The notes under the pieces: model-generated
What the model saw: the letters and a program-made list of their open reading frames with translations, nothing else
The model's database searches: none
What the model was told of the DNA's origin: nothing
Part shown: positions 45,512 through 57,013 of the stretch, piece after piece
Position numbering within the stretch: the first letter of the stretch is position 1
Layout: each line of letters begins with the position of its first letter
Program-made: the position numbers and the translations under genes
Source: Streptomyces roseirectus
Lineage (GTDB): Bacteria > Actinomycetota > Actinomycetes > Streptomycetales > Streptomycetaceae
DNA: 64,000 nucleotides
Assembly (NCBI RefSeq): GCF_014489635.1
Contig: NZ_CP060828.1
Coordinates: forward strand, 1,426,001-1,490,000
Direction: 5' to 3'

Positions 45512-48500
45512 CAGGTGCCCCCGATCGATGGAACATCCAGGACAAGGGCCGCTATGACGTCTGCAGATGTCACCAGAATGACATCATCGGAACTCGTGGC
45601 TACCCCTGTGACGGCTGCTGGCAGACTAAAGGTGCTGACACATGTCCCGGTAGTGAGATCCCACAGCGTGATGCGACCCGATTGATGGCCGGTCACCGCC
45701 AGAGCCCTCCCGTCCAGATCGGATATGGCCAAGCTGGTAACGGCATCGCCCTGGCAATCAGTCATTTCCAGTCTACGCACTCCGGCGACCAAATCCCAGA
45801 GATAAACGACCCCTCTCTTGCCGGCCGAGACTACGTGGGGATGCCCGTCAAGATGGATGACTGCCAGCGCGGTAACAGACCCAGCATGGCCGATCAGATC
45901 ATGGAAAACAGTGCCAGAATTAAAATCCCACACCTGTATGCGACCATTGTCAGCGCCAGCAATGACGTAAAGGAAGTCCTTCATCTGTACCGTCGCCAAT
46001 GCATCCACCCATGCTCCATGACCGACGAGTTCTCCGATCTGCTCACCAGCGACCAAATCCCATATACCAAAGCCTCCATAACCTCCGACGAGAAGGCGGT
46101 GACCGTCTGCGATTTGCACAGCCGCCATGCTGGTTGCGACTGCACCACGATTGGAAATTTCACGGTCCAACTCGTCAGCCAGTGGATTCCAGATTCGTAT
46201 CCCTCCGTCCCCTCCCGTGACCACGCGAAAGTATTCAGGACCATCGAAAATCGCAATAGCCTGAATCTCGGATACGGTCAGGAGACCTCTCCCTCTACCT
46301 ACTACCGGTTCACCTAAAATTTTCCCGCTGCACACGTCCCAGAATTCCACGCTTCCAAAATACCCGCCGGTGACCGCGCACGGCCTGTTCTGCATAGTGA
46401 AGGCTCCGAGTACAGTCGGAGGGGAAGCCGTGGCAACTGCCCAGCGAACCGCCCAACGCATGGATCGTTCCAAGGTCATTTGCAGCGGCCGGTTTTCGCT
46501 CAACACTGCGCTCATTGCCAGGATTTGGCGCCGGGATTCGAGAGAGATGGGTTCTCTTTCCGTAAAGGCGTGTTCATAGTCCGCCGCGTTCGCCTCGGCC
46601 TGCTCGCTCAAGGGTTCATCAAAATGCGCCAGGAGCGCGAGGAGGACGGACGGGTCGGCGATCACGAGATAGTCGCCGTCTTCGAGGACCTGATCCAAGC
46701 AGTCGGCGTCAGCGGCATGCTGCGGCAGGTGACGCTGCAGATACGGTGCAGCAAGATGCCACAAGGGGCGTGCATGCTCATCGCGTTGCACAGACTCGAT
46801 GAGCCCTTGGTACAGCCGCGTCCGGTCATCGGAACTTGCTGACTGGCGCCACCAGTCAGCAACTCCGCGGTGGAAGAGTCGATAGAGAGTCGTGCCGTCC
46901 TCCTCCACACTTCGGCTGAGGTAGAGGCGTGCCTCGTTATCGAGCAAGCGATACAGCGCCTTCAGCGGAACTTTCCGGCCCTGGCCCGTAGGATCGAACG
47001 CCATGACGCCAGCAAGTACTGTTTCCGGCATACCCTGGCCTTGAGCAAAGGCCAGGGCGGTCAGGATGGCTTGCAGGAGAGGCTGGTCGCCATGACGCTG
47101 CAGGTCCATCTCCAGCAGATCGGGGAGATTCTGCGGGACAGCGCAACCGAGCCGTATCGCATCTTCAGCCAGGGCGCTATGCACGGTGCTGGACAGCGCA
47201 TGGTTCACGTAGACGCCGGCGGTGAGAAATTCTCCCAGACGCAGGTAGTCCGGCACTGGGTCAGCAGGCTCGCCGCCGATGTCGGCCAGCCGTTCAGCGA
47301 TCGCCTTCGCTAAATTAATTCCGGCACGCCGCATAGGACCGGCAGTATACGGGCCAGCTGCCGCCAATAAACGCTTGACATAGACGAACAGGTCTTCACA
47401 TAATTCCGAAGGTCTCGTAGTGTCGAGATCGAGAATCTCGTATGCATTCTGGGCGGCAAGCAGGAGGTTGACCCTGATATCTTTCCGCGTGGCGATCAAT
47501 AGTCGCACCGGACCTGCATGTCGGCGAGCCAATGGGTAAAGCAATGCTTCGATAATCTTTTCGGGATCATCCGATTCGTCGAGAGAATCGATGAGGATCG
47601 TGATGGGGCGATCGGACCGCTGCTGGATTTCCTGTAAGAGGATGAAGAAAGAGGCAGCCGATTGCTCGCTGGAAGACGTACCAGCCAAGAGCGGTTCGGG
47701 AGCTGCGCTCTCCAACCGGCGTAACTGCGCAGACAGGGACCACACCATGTCGTTGAGGCTCATGTGGCGCGCGTGGACAACGACCAGCCGGTCGTTCGTT
47801 CCGGGAACTGTGTCGGCAACGCCGTGCCACAGCGGCTTGGTGAATTCCCTAAGGTCTGGAAGCCCTGCGCAGACAAGCATGCCGAGTAGAGCTGACTTGC
47901 CGACACCCGGTTTTCCGGTGACAACGCGCACAACAGGGTCGGCACGTTCGGAGTCCAGCCAGTTCGAGAGGCGGCTCAAGTCGTCACGGCGTCCGCTGAA
48001 GTACCCCTCACGCCAGTCCCGTTGAACGGGTTCGGCACCGCCTGCGCGGCGCATGAAGTGCACAGGGTCCACACCCAGGTCGGCCAGGAGTGCGATCGCG
48101 GGCGGCAGTTGCTCCTCGGGGGCAGTCTCACCGAAGCCGGGATTCGGAAAGAAGGGCAAGGCTGAGAGGTCGGCATGGCTGGGTACCAGGCTCGTCACAA
48201 TGCTCTGCGGCAGACCTTCCTCCCGAGCCACGAGCTCACGTACGGCTGTCTCGACTTCCCTCCACACCGTGTTCGCCGGGATGTAGCGGACCGATGGGTC
48301 GATACGCAGTTCGCCGCGACGATAGAGGTCGAGGACATGGACCAGCGCCCGGCTGAGTCGATAGCCGAATGCCTGGTCTCGCGGTCCCGTTGCGGCCAGG
48401 ACCCAGGCTCGGCGTTGGGCGACATCCATCCGTGCGTGCCAGGCCGTGACGGCCGCCTCACCTGCATAGCAGACATCCAAGATAAACAGGGTGAGAGGAC

Positions 48501-48954
48501 GGTGGCGGTCGGGATGGTCTTCGATCGACTCGATCCAACCGGCGACAGATTGCCGGAGGCGCATCGCATCCTGGCCGAGGATGTACAGCTTCTCGCTACC
48601 GCCATCCGCCAGCTCGCCGTGCCCTACGACATGCACGATCAAGACCGCGACATCCGGCGAGGTCACCAGCCCGTCAATCAGCTGCCCATAATCGGCGTGC
48701 CCCGGAGGAACGGCAAACTCTTCATACTCAAACCCAGACAGAGCCTGGGCTACGGCACGGGCATGGACAGGTGCGTTCGCCAACGGGTCAAGGCCCAGCC
48801 GAGGCGCCAAGCCGTCCTCGTCACGTGCGAGCGAGAGACCGAGTGCCAGCACAACCCGCCGCCCGGAACCACCCCCGTGACGTCCAGCAGCCTCCACCCC
48901 GGCCGACTTCTCCATCCGTACGCCTGGTTCCTCCCACCTCGGCCACGCTCGCAC
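45511..48954 (-). CDS. Caspase-like peptidase / STAND-type NTPase / WD40 protein
   Basis: Up to 1147 residues (GTG 48954; an ATG at 48915 is an alternative). The N-terminal caspase-fold domain has His112 in VVGHGELADGG and Cys152 in FILDVCYAGE. The NTPase has Walker A GKPGVGKS at 337-344 and Walker B ITILIDSLDE at 441-450. From about 845 the C terminus forms WD40 blades with WDLVAG, VWDFNSG and LWDLTTG. This is the architecture of multidomain death-type regulators common in filamentous bacteria: sensor propeller, NTPase switch, protease effector. It is coupled to a second protease (CHAT), suggesting a proteolytic cascade. GC content is lower than in neighbours. Confidence 0.88.
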   Translation of the reverse strand: MRAWPRWEEPGVRMEKSAGVEAAGRHGGGSGRRVVLALGLSLARDEDGLAPRLGLDPLANAPVHARAVAQALSGFEYEEFAVPPGHADYGQLIDGLVTSPDVAVLIVHVVGHGELADGGSEKLYILGQDAMRLRQSVAGWIESIEDHPDRHRPLTLFILDVCYAGEAAVTAWHARMDVAQRRAWVLAATGPRDQAFGYRLSRALVHVLDLYRRGELRIDPSVRYIPANTVWREVETAVRELVAREEGLPQSIVTSLVPSHADLSALPFFPNPGFGETAPEEQLPPAIALLADLGVDPVHFMRRAGGAEPVQRDWREGYFSGRRDDLSRLSNWLDSERADPVVRVVTGKPGVGKSALLGMLVCAGLPDLREFTKPLWHGVADTVPGTNDRLVVVHARHMSLNDMVWSLSAQLRRLESAAPEPLLAGTSSSEQSAASFFILLQEIQQRSDRPITILIDSLDESDDPEKIIEALLYPLARRHAGPVRLLIATRKDIRVNLLLAAQNAYEILDLDTTRPSELCEDLFVYVKRLLAAAGPYTAGPMRRAGINLAKAIAERLADIGGEPADPVPDYLRLGEFLTAGVYVNHALSSTVHSALAEDAIRLGCAVPQNLPDLLEMDLQRHGDQPLLQAILTALAFAQGQGMPETVLAGVMAFDPTGQGRKVPLKALYRLLDNEARLYLSRSVEEDGTTLYRLFHRGVADWWRQSASSDDRTRLYQGLIESVQRDEHARPLWHLAAPYLQRHLPQHAADADCLDQVLEDGDYLVIADPSVLLALLAHFDEPLSEQAEANAADYEHAFTEREPISLESRRQILAMSAVLSENRPLQMTLERSMRWAVRWAVATASPPTVLGAFTMQNRPCAVTGGYFGSVEFWDVCSGKILGEPVVGRGRGLLTVSEIQAIAIFDGPEYFRVVTGGDGGIRIWNPLADELDREISNRGAVATSMAAVQIADGHRLLVGGYGGFGIWDLVAGEQIGELVGHGAWVDALATVQMKDFLYVIAGADNGRIQVWDFNSGTVFHDLIGHAGSVTALAVIHLDGHPHVVSAGKRGVVYLWDLVAGVRRLEMTDCQGDAVTSLAISDLDGRALAVTGHQSGRITLWDLTTGTCVSTFSLPAAVTGVATSSDDVILVTSADVIAALVLDVPSIGGT

Positions 48955-49071
48955 CGACCTTAGACGCTCGCCTTCTCTCCACGTACGAGATCGCTCGAAT
49001 CCAGCTCCATTGACGGGGCAGCCGAGTCATACTGCAGGCTCTCAGCCACGTGTCGAGAAGGGCATGGAGCC

Positions 49072-49992
49072 ATGAGGACAGCTGCGCCTTCCACCGTGAA
49101 CGGCGAGGACACCGTTACCATCGTCGCCGTTCACGGGGTAGGCAACAGTTTCGGCGCAGAGATCTCCAGTGAACAGAAGGAAGAACTGCGAGCAATCCGA
49201 GCAGCGTCCTGGACACGTCATCTGGCCGAGGGCCTCGGTGTCCCTTCCGATCACATCCACCTCGACTTCGCGTACTACGCCGACAAGCTCCTCCCTGGCA
49301 TCGTCGAGCAGGGAACAGCCGCCCTTGACGAACTGGACGATCCGCTGGAACAGCAGATGCTGGCAGCATGGGCCGCACACCTCGGCGTTCCCCCCGAGAT
49401 CGCCCAAGGGCGCCTCACCGCTCCGTTGCGTCAGATCACGGCCTGGGTCGCCGACCGGTTTGACCTGGCTGAAGGCCCATTGAAGGTCTTCATCCGCCTG
49501 CTGTTCCGCGAGGTGGCCGCCTATCTCAGGGAGCACGATTCACCTCATCGCCTCGCAGCACGCGACGAAGTCGCCGCACGCATCGCGCAAGAGCAACCAA
49601 GAATTGTGATCGCGCATTCCCTCGGTTCAGTGGTCGCCTATGAAGCGCTGCATGCCCATCCCGAACTGCGACCCGAACTGTTCCTCACGCTGGGCTCTCC
49701 ACTGGCCCTTCCCCGGGCCGTGTTCCACCGGCTGTCACCCACTCCGGCTGGGCCCGGACCGAACCCACAGGGCCAACGCCCACCCGGTGTCAGCCGATGG
49801 ATCAACATCGCCGATCCAGGCGACCCCGTAGCCATCCCTCCACACCTGGCACGCTACTTCAAGGGGATCACCAAAGACCACACAGCCGCCATCGCTCGCT
49901 ACGACTTTCACCAAGCCAAGAACTACCTCCGCTCCGCTGCCACCGCAGCCACCATCAACCCGTACCTCACCACCCGTGGCAGCCGTTCATGA
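49072..49992 (+). CDS. Alpha/beta hydrolase, PGAP1/lipase-like
   Basis: 306 residues, divergent from the caspase/CHAT operon. It opens VTIVAVHGVGNSFG (oxyanion His-Gly) and has the nucleophile elbow IAHSLGS with Ser183. Asp251 in ADPGDPV and His280 in YDFHQAKNYL complete a plausible triad. No signal peptide is visible, so it acts in the cytosol or on the inner membrane face. Lipase-like hydrolases are recurrent effectors in phage-defence loci, where they attack membranes. Its place opposite the protease operon fits an effector role, but a housekeeping esterase carried as cargo cannot be excluded. Confidence 0.72.
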   Translation: MRTAAPSTVNGEDTVTIVAVHGVGNSFGAEISSEQKEELRAIRAASWTRHLAEGLGVPSDHIHLDFAYYADKLLPGIVEQGTAALDELDDPLEQQMLAAWAAHLGVPPEIAQGRLTAPLRQITAWVADRFDLAEGPLKVFIRLLFREVAAYLREHDSPHRLAARDEVAARIAQEQPRIVIAHSLGSVVAYEALHAHPELRPELFLTLGSPLALPRAVFHRLSPTPAGPGPNPQGQRPPGVSRWINIADPGDPVAIPPHLARYFKGITKDHTAAIARYDFHQAKNYLRSAATAATINPYLTTRGSRS

Positions 49993-50234
49993 GGGTCCGC
50001 GCTCAGCAAGGAGGAAAGCAGGGACGGCACACGATGATGTGCTTGATAGCGGTACAGGCCAGCCCCTGACACATCCCTCAGCACTTCTCGGGCAACCGGG
50101 CCATGGCCGGCTACCGGTGCCAATATCGCTCTGGATCGACTTCCCCTCCGGAAGGTAGCGCAGGTACGAGCAGCGAGGGCGGCATCCCTTGACGCTCGTC
50201 CAAGGGAATCCCACAGGTCACGCCAGCCCCTTCA

Positions 50235-50275
50235 GGCCCGGTGGTCGCGTGTGGTCGCACACTGGAGACAAGCAC
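50235..50275. promoter_or_regulatory. Conserved block upstream of integrase, copy 2
   Basis: Identical to 38431-38471 over 41 bp, including the GTGTG/CACAC hairpin, and placed the same distance before the integrase ATG. Confidence 0.55.
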
Positions 50276-50301
50276 TACCTCGCCTCCAGGAGGCGATCCC
50301 C

Positions 50302-51698
50302 ATGCGTACCAGCGCCGGCCGCGGCCGCATCTACCGCCGCTGCGGCTGCAGAGACCCCCAGCACCACCAGCTCGGCGCCCGCTGCCCCCGCCTCACCACA
50401 GACAGCGGCCACGGCACCTGGACCTTCGCCGTCGACCTCCCCAACCCCGGCCCCCACCGCACCACCGTCCGCCGGGGCGGCTTCCCCACCCACGACCTCG
50501 CCGAACAAGCCCTCACCCGCTTCCTCGACGGCCAGGCCGGCGGATGCAACGCCGACCCCGCCCAGACCGTCGCCGACTACCTCACCACCTGGCTGGCAAC
50601 CAAAGCCCTGGTCCTCAAGCCCACCACGATGGCCCGCTACCGCGACTGCGTCCGCAACGACCTCGTCCCCGCCTTCGGCACCCTCAAACTCGACCAGCTC
50701 GCCCACCGACACATCTCCGCCTACGTCACCCGACAGCTCGCCGCCGGCCGCGGACGCGTCACCCTCTACCGTTGCCTCGCCACCCTCTCCAGCGCCCTCG
50801 GCGACGCCGTCCGCGAACACCGCCTCCCCCACAACCCCGCCTCACCCCCGTCCTGTCACGCCCGCCATCACCGGAACGCAGGATCTGGACCGCCGAAGAG
50901 GCAGCACGGTTCCTCACCCACTGCCACCAGGCCGACCCGCAGATGGCCGACCTGTTCGAGTTCCTCATCGGCACCGGCCTGCGCAAAGGCGAAGCGCTGG
51001 GGCTGCACTGGGACGACGTCCACCTCCCGGAGGGCGTCCTCTACGTGCGCTGCACCCTCTCCGCCATCGACAACAACCGCCTCGTCATCACCACTCCGAA
51101 GACCCGCTCCAGCCGCGCCTGGGTCGCGATCTCACCCCGCGTCGCCACCGCCCTCCACCGTCAGGCACAACGATCTCCCCGTACCCGCGGTGACCCCGGT
51201 GATCCCTTCACCGGACTCGTGTTCAGCCGCCCCGACGGACGCCCCCTCTCACCCCACCACGTCCTCGACCGGCTCCACCAGCTCTCCGACGAAGCCGGCG
51301 TCCCCCAGGTCACCGTCCACGACCTGCGCCACCTCGCAGCCACCATCACCATCAGCGCAGGCGTCCCGCTGACCGTGGTCTCCAAGACGCTGCGGCACTC
51401 CACTCTGTCGACCACCGCGAACGTCTACAGCCACCTCACCCGCCAGGCGGCACGCGAAGCAGTCGACACCATCGACCGCACCCTCACCACAGCCCAGACC
51501 CGCCGCACACCAAACCGCCCGGCATGGCTGCGACCACCGCGCGACCACATCCACCGCCTCCGCGAGGCTCTCCGCCGGCTCCGCGCCCCCGCGTCCCCGG
51601 CCTTCAGCCTCACGGCCTCCCGACCGCAGACCGGACGCGCGACCACACTGCGACCACCATGGTCCCGGACACGACAGAAGCCGCCCTCCCAAACCTGA
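50302..51698 (+). pseudogene. Frameshifted tyrosine integrase, island 2
   Basis: Nearly the same protein as the island 1 integrase, but split between two frames. The N-terminal part (from ATG 50302, MRTSAGRGRIYRRCGC) runs to HNPASPP near 50850. There a run of five C replaces the six C found at the matching place in island 1, and reading continues in another frame from PSPERRIWTAEEAARFL to the stop at 51698. Catalytic motifs (GTGLRKGEALGLHW, HDLRH, TANVYSHL) are intact in the second frame. As read, the protein would truncate before the catalytic domain, so it is probably inactive. Confidence 0.85.
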
Positions 51699-51710
51699 GA
51701 GAACGGCTTC
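51677..51710. terminator. Hairpin at island 2 right end
   Basis: GAAGCCG (51677-51683) pairs with CGGCTTC (51704-51710). It corresponds to the hairpin at 39881-39918. Read on the minus strand it lies just beyond the tRNA-Pro 3' end and now probably terminates that transcript. Confidence 0.55.
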
Positions 51711-51727
51711 CGACCTGCGACTTCTCT

Positions 51728-51803
<76 letters not shown>

Positions 51804-51839
51804 ATGCGCGCCCCACAGAGGTGCGATCGCGCGAACAGA

Positions 51840-51880
51840 ACTCTACCCCACCGGGGGCACCGCTCCGAAGGCGGGACAAT
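51840..51880. promoter_or_regulatory. Divergent promoters for tRNA-Pro and DUF309 gene
   Basis: On the minus strand TAGAGT (51840-51845) is a good -10 about 37 bp before the tRNA 5' end, with a weak -35 TTCGGA 18 bp upstream. On the plus strand GACAAT (51875-51880) ends 6 bp before ATG 51887, which suggests a leaderless transcript. Confidence 0.4.
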
Positions 51881-51886
51881 CGGGGT

Positions 51887-52369
51887 ATGACGAACGCGGT
51901 GGAGGGCCGGGACCGGGACGGCGAGGGGCGGGCGAGGAACGCGCGGCCGAGGGACGGCCTGGGCAGGCCCCTGCCGTACGGCGCGGAGGGGGTCGAGAGG
52001 CAGCCGGAGGGCGTCGTGCGGGGCCCGGCGCGGACCGTCGACGAGGCACAGGCGCTGCTCGACGCCGGCAAACCCTTCCATGCGCACGAGGTCTTCGAGG
52101 ACGCCTGGAAGACCGGCCCCGACGAGGAACGCCCCCTGTGGCGCGCGCTCGCGCAGCTCGCCGTCGGCCTGACGCACGCGGCACGCGGCAACCCGACCGG
52201 CGGCGCGCGCCTGCTGCGTCGCGGCGCGGACGAGGCCGCGCGCTGGACGGGACCGGCGCACGGGATGGATCTCACCGGCGTCGTCGCGTGGGCGCGCGCC
52301 CTCGCGGACGAGGTCGCGGCGGACGGCCGCACCGTGGATCCGGCGTCGCGGGCACCCCGGCTGCGCTGA
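51887..52369 (+). CDS. DUF309 domain-containing protein
   Basis: 160 residues from ATG 51887. The DUF309 core is ALLDAGKPFHAHEVFEDAWK followed by LWRALAQLAVGLTHAARGN, with conserved His-Glu-Trp residues typical of this small helical family. The biochemical function is unknown. The N-terminal 45 residues are Arg/Gly-rich and not part of the domain. It lies between tRNA-Pro and cobF, with no strong functional link to either. Confidence 0.85.
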   Translation: MTNAVEGRDRDGEGRARNARPRDGLGRPLPYGAEGVERQPEGVVRGPARTVDEAQALLDAGKPFHAHEVFEDAWKTGPDEERPLWRALAQLAVGLTHAARGNPTGGARLLRRGADEAARWTGPAHGMDLTGVVAWARALADEVAADGRTVDPASRAPRLR

Positions 52370-52411
52370 CCGCCGACCGCGTTGTCAGTGGCGTACGGCA
52401 GACTCAAAGGC

Positions 52412-53176
52412 GTGCGAGAGATTCATGTCATCGGTATCGGCGCGGGCGACCCGGAACACCTGACGCTGCAGGCGGTCAGGCTGATGCGGTCGACGGACGT
52501 GTTCTTCGTCCTGGACAAGGGCGAGGTCAAGAGCGACCTCACGGACCTGCGGCGCGAGATGCTGCGCACGCACATACCGGAGGGGTCGTACCGCGTGGTC
52601 GAGGCCCGCGACCCCGAGCGGGACCGTACGGCGGGCTCCGCCGCGTACTCCCCCGCCGTGGGCGACTGGCGCAGCGCCCGCGCGGACATCTACGAGCGGC
52701 TGATCGCCGAGGAACTGGGGGAGGACGAGTCGGGCGCGTTCCTCGTGTGGGGCGACCCGTCGCTGTACGACAGCACGATCGCGATCCTCGACGAGGTCCT
52801 GGCGCGCGGGAATGTCGCCTTCGCGTACGACGTCGTCCCGGGCGTCAGCAGCGTCTCGGCGCTGGTGGCCCGGCACCGCACGGGGCTGAACCGGGTCGCC
52901 CGCCCCGTCCAGATCACCACCGGCCGACGGCTCGCGGAGGGCTTCCCGGAGGGCGTGGACGACGTGGTGGTGATGCTGGACGCGCACCAGGCGTTCCGGG
53001 CGCACACGGACGACGACGTCGACATCTACTGGGGCGCCTACCTCGGCACACCGGACGAGATCCTGGTCTCGGGCCCGATCGCCGAGGCCGCACCCCGCAT
53101 CGAGGAGCTGCGTGCCGAGGCGAGGGAGCGCAAGGGCTGGATCATGGACACGTACCTGCTGCGCCGCAGGCCATAA
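52412..53176 (+). CDS. cobF: Precorrin-6A synthase (deacetylating)
   Basis: 254 residues from GTG 52412, where the SAM-methyltransferase fold begins (VREIHVIGIGAGDPEHLTLQ). Other family features are VFFVLDKGEVKSDL, AFLVWGDPSLYDST and VVPGVSSVSAL. CobF methylates C1 of precorrin-5 and releases acetate to give precorrin-6A in the aerobic cobalamin pathway. The next pathway enzyme, CobK, is encoded at 56117-56917 on the other strand. Upstream in-frame TTG/GTG codons (52382, 52388) are less likely starts because the family begins at this strand of the fold. Confidence 0.9.
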   Translation: MREIHVIGIGAGDPEHLTLQAVRLMRSTDVFFVLDKGEVKSDLTDLRREMLRTHIPEGSYRVVEARDPERDRTAGSAAYSPAVGDWRSARADIYERLIAEELGEDESGAFLVWGDPSLYDSTIAILDEVLARGNVAFAYDVVPGVSSVSALVARHRTGLNRVARPVQITTGRRLAEGFPEGVDDVVVMLDAHQAFRAHTDDDVDIYWGAYLGTPDEILVSGPIAEAAPRIEELRAEARERKGWIMDTYLLRRRP

Positions 53177-53189
53177 CCGGAACGCCGGC

Positions 53190-55639
<2,450 letters not shown>

Positions 55640-55686
55640 GGGGCCGGTGACGGCGCGCTGGGGGGCGCGGGCGCGATACTTCTCCC

Positions 55687-56130
55687 ATGGCACCCGTCCG
55701 CTTCTACGACACCCGCGAGGAACTGCACCAGTACACGGACTCGGTGCTCGTCCGCTGCCCGCGCTGCGACCGCCTCGCCCACCGCGAGACCCACCGGTCC
55801 AAGGCGGCCGGCGAGACCTCGCGGTGGCGGGTGATCTGCCGGTCCTGCGGACTGTCGTGGGCGCGGTGGACCCCCGACAAGTGCCCCCTGACACTGTGGC
55901 TCCAGGCCGACACCCGGCACGGCACCGTCTGGGCCTACAACCTCGAACACCTCACCCTGCTCCGCGACTTCGTGGCCGCCGACCTCCGCGAACACGCCCC
56001 CTGGTACGAGCACGAGCACCGCCGGATGACGCTGGTCGCCCGCCTCCCCGCCTGGCTGAAGTCCGCGAAGAACCGCCCCGAGATCCTGCGCACGATCGAC
56101 CGCCTGCGCGCCTCGGTCACCACCCCCTGA
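55687..56130 (+). CDS. Zinc-ribbon protein of unknown function
   Basis: 147 residues from ATG 55687. Two CxxC pairs (VRCPRCDRLAH and VICRSCGLSW) form a classic zinc ribbon in the N-terminal third. The remainder is helical with WYEHEHRRMTLVARLPAWLK near the middle. Similar proteins are widespread in Streptomyces without assigned function. A GATACT sequence close to the ATG could be a -10 of a near-leaderless transcript. The 3' end overlaps cobK by 14 bp, tail to tail. Confidence 0.8.
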   Translation: MAPVRFYDTREELHQYTDSVLVRCPRCDRLAHRETHRSKAAGETSRWRVICRSCGLSWARWTPDKCPLTLWLQADTRHGTVWAYNLEHLTLLRDFVAADLREHAPWYEHEHRRMTLVARLPAWLKSAKNRPEILRTIDRLRASVTTP

Positions 56131-56917
56131 GCCAGTCCAGCGCGCCCCCGACGTCCCCGACGACCGGCACACCGGACGGCACCGGGGGCCGGCGGACGAC
56201 GATCACCGGCACCTCCGCCTCCCGCGCGGCGACCAGCTTCGCGGCGGTCGCGGCGCCCCCGCTGTCCTTGGTGACGACGAGGTCGAGCCGGCGGTCGCGC
56301 AGCAGCCGGCGTTCGTCGTCGAGGGTGAACGGCCCCCGCGTGAGGAGCACGTCGCAGTCGGCCGGCAGCGGCGGCTCGGGCGGCTCGACGGACCGGGCGA
56401 CGAAGTGGACGCCGGTGACGTGGGCGAAGGCGGCCAGCTCCAGGCGCCCGGTGGTGAGCAGGACCCGGCGTCCGAGACGGGGCACCAGCTCGGCCGCCTC
56501 CGCGAGGGACCCGGCGTCGTGCCACCGGTCCCCGGGCCCCGCCGTCCACCCGTCCCGGCGCAGGACGAGCAGCGGCACACCGGTCTCGGCGGCCGCGGCG
56601 ACGGCGTTGCGGGTGATCCGGACGGCGAAGGGGTGGGTGGCGTCGACGAGGGCGGTCACCCGGTGTTCCCGCAGCCACGCCGCGAGCCCCGCGGCCCCGC
56701 CGAACCCGCCGACCCGTACGTCCCCGGCGTGCGCGGCGGGCCGGGAGACACGTCCGGCGAGCGAGATCGTCACCTGAACCCCGTTCACCCGAACCCCGCT
56801 CACCGGCACACCGTTGACCGGCACCCCGCTCCCCCGCGCCCCGTCCACCGGCACCCCGCTCAGCGCGGCGGCCAGCTCCCGTGCCTCGGTCGTCCCCCCA
56901 AGAATCAGCACGTGCAT
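56117..56917 (-). CDS. cobK: Precorrin-6A reductase
   Basis: 266 residues from ATG 56917. MHVLILGGTTEARELAAALS opens the Rossmann fold. VDATHPFAVRITRNA, LLTTGR, VHFVARSVEPP and VVTKDSGG are CobK signatures. The enzyme reduces precorrin-6A to precorrin-6B with NADPH, directly after CobF in aerobic cobalamin synthesis. Residues 21-49 are unusual: six head-to-tail pentapeptides of type GVPVN encoded by a 15-bp tandem repeat (about 56771-56860), inserted in the loop after the first helix. The frame is preserved, so the enzyme is probably functional. Confidence 0.9.
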   Translation of the reverse strand: MHVLILGGTTEARELAAALSGVPVDGARGSGVPVNGVPVSGVRVNGVQVTISLAGRVSRPAAHAGDVRVGGFGGAAGLAAWLREHRVTALVDATHPFAVRITRNAVAAAAETGVPLLVLRRDGWTAGPGDRWHDAGSLAEAAELVPRLGRRVLLTTGRLELAAFAHVTGVHFVARSVEPPEPPLPADCDVLLTRGPFTLDDERRLLRDRRLDLVVTKDSGGAATAAKLVAAREAEVPVIVVRRPPVPSGVPVVGDVGGALDWLRGW

Positions 56918-57013
56918 GGGGACGACCCTACGAGACGCCCGCCACAGCGCCGGACCGCGCCCGGTTGTTAGCCTGGGCCGCCCTTTTTCACCAGGTGAGG
57001 AACACGACGACGC

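Noticed and set aside
50840..50880. Programmed ribosomal frameshift in the island 2 integrase
   Set aside because: The island 1 homologue reads through in one frame with one extra C, and no slippery heptamer with downstream stem is evident; mutation is simpler.
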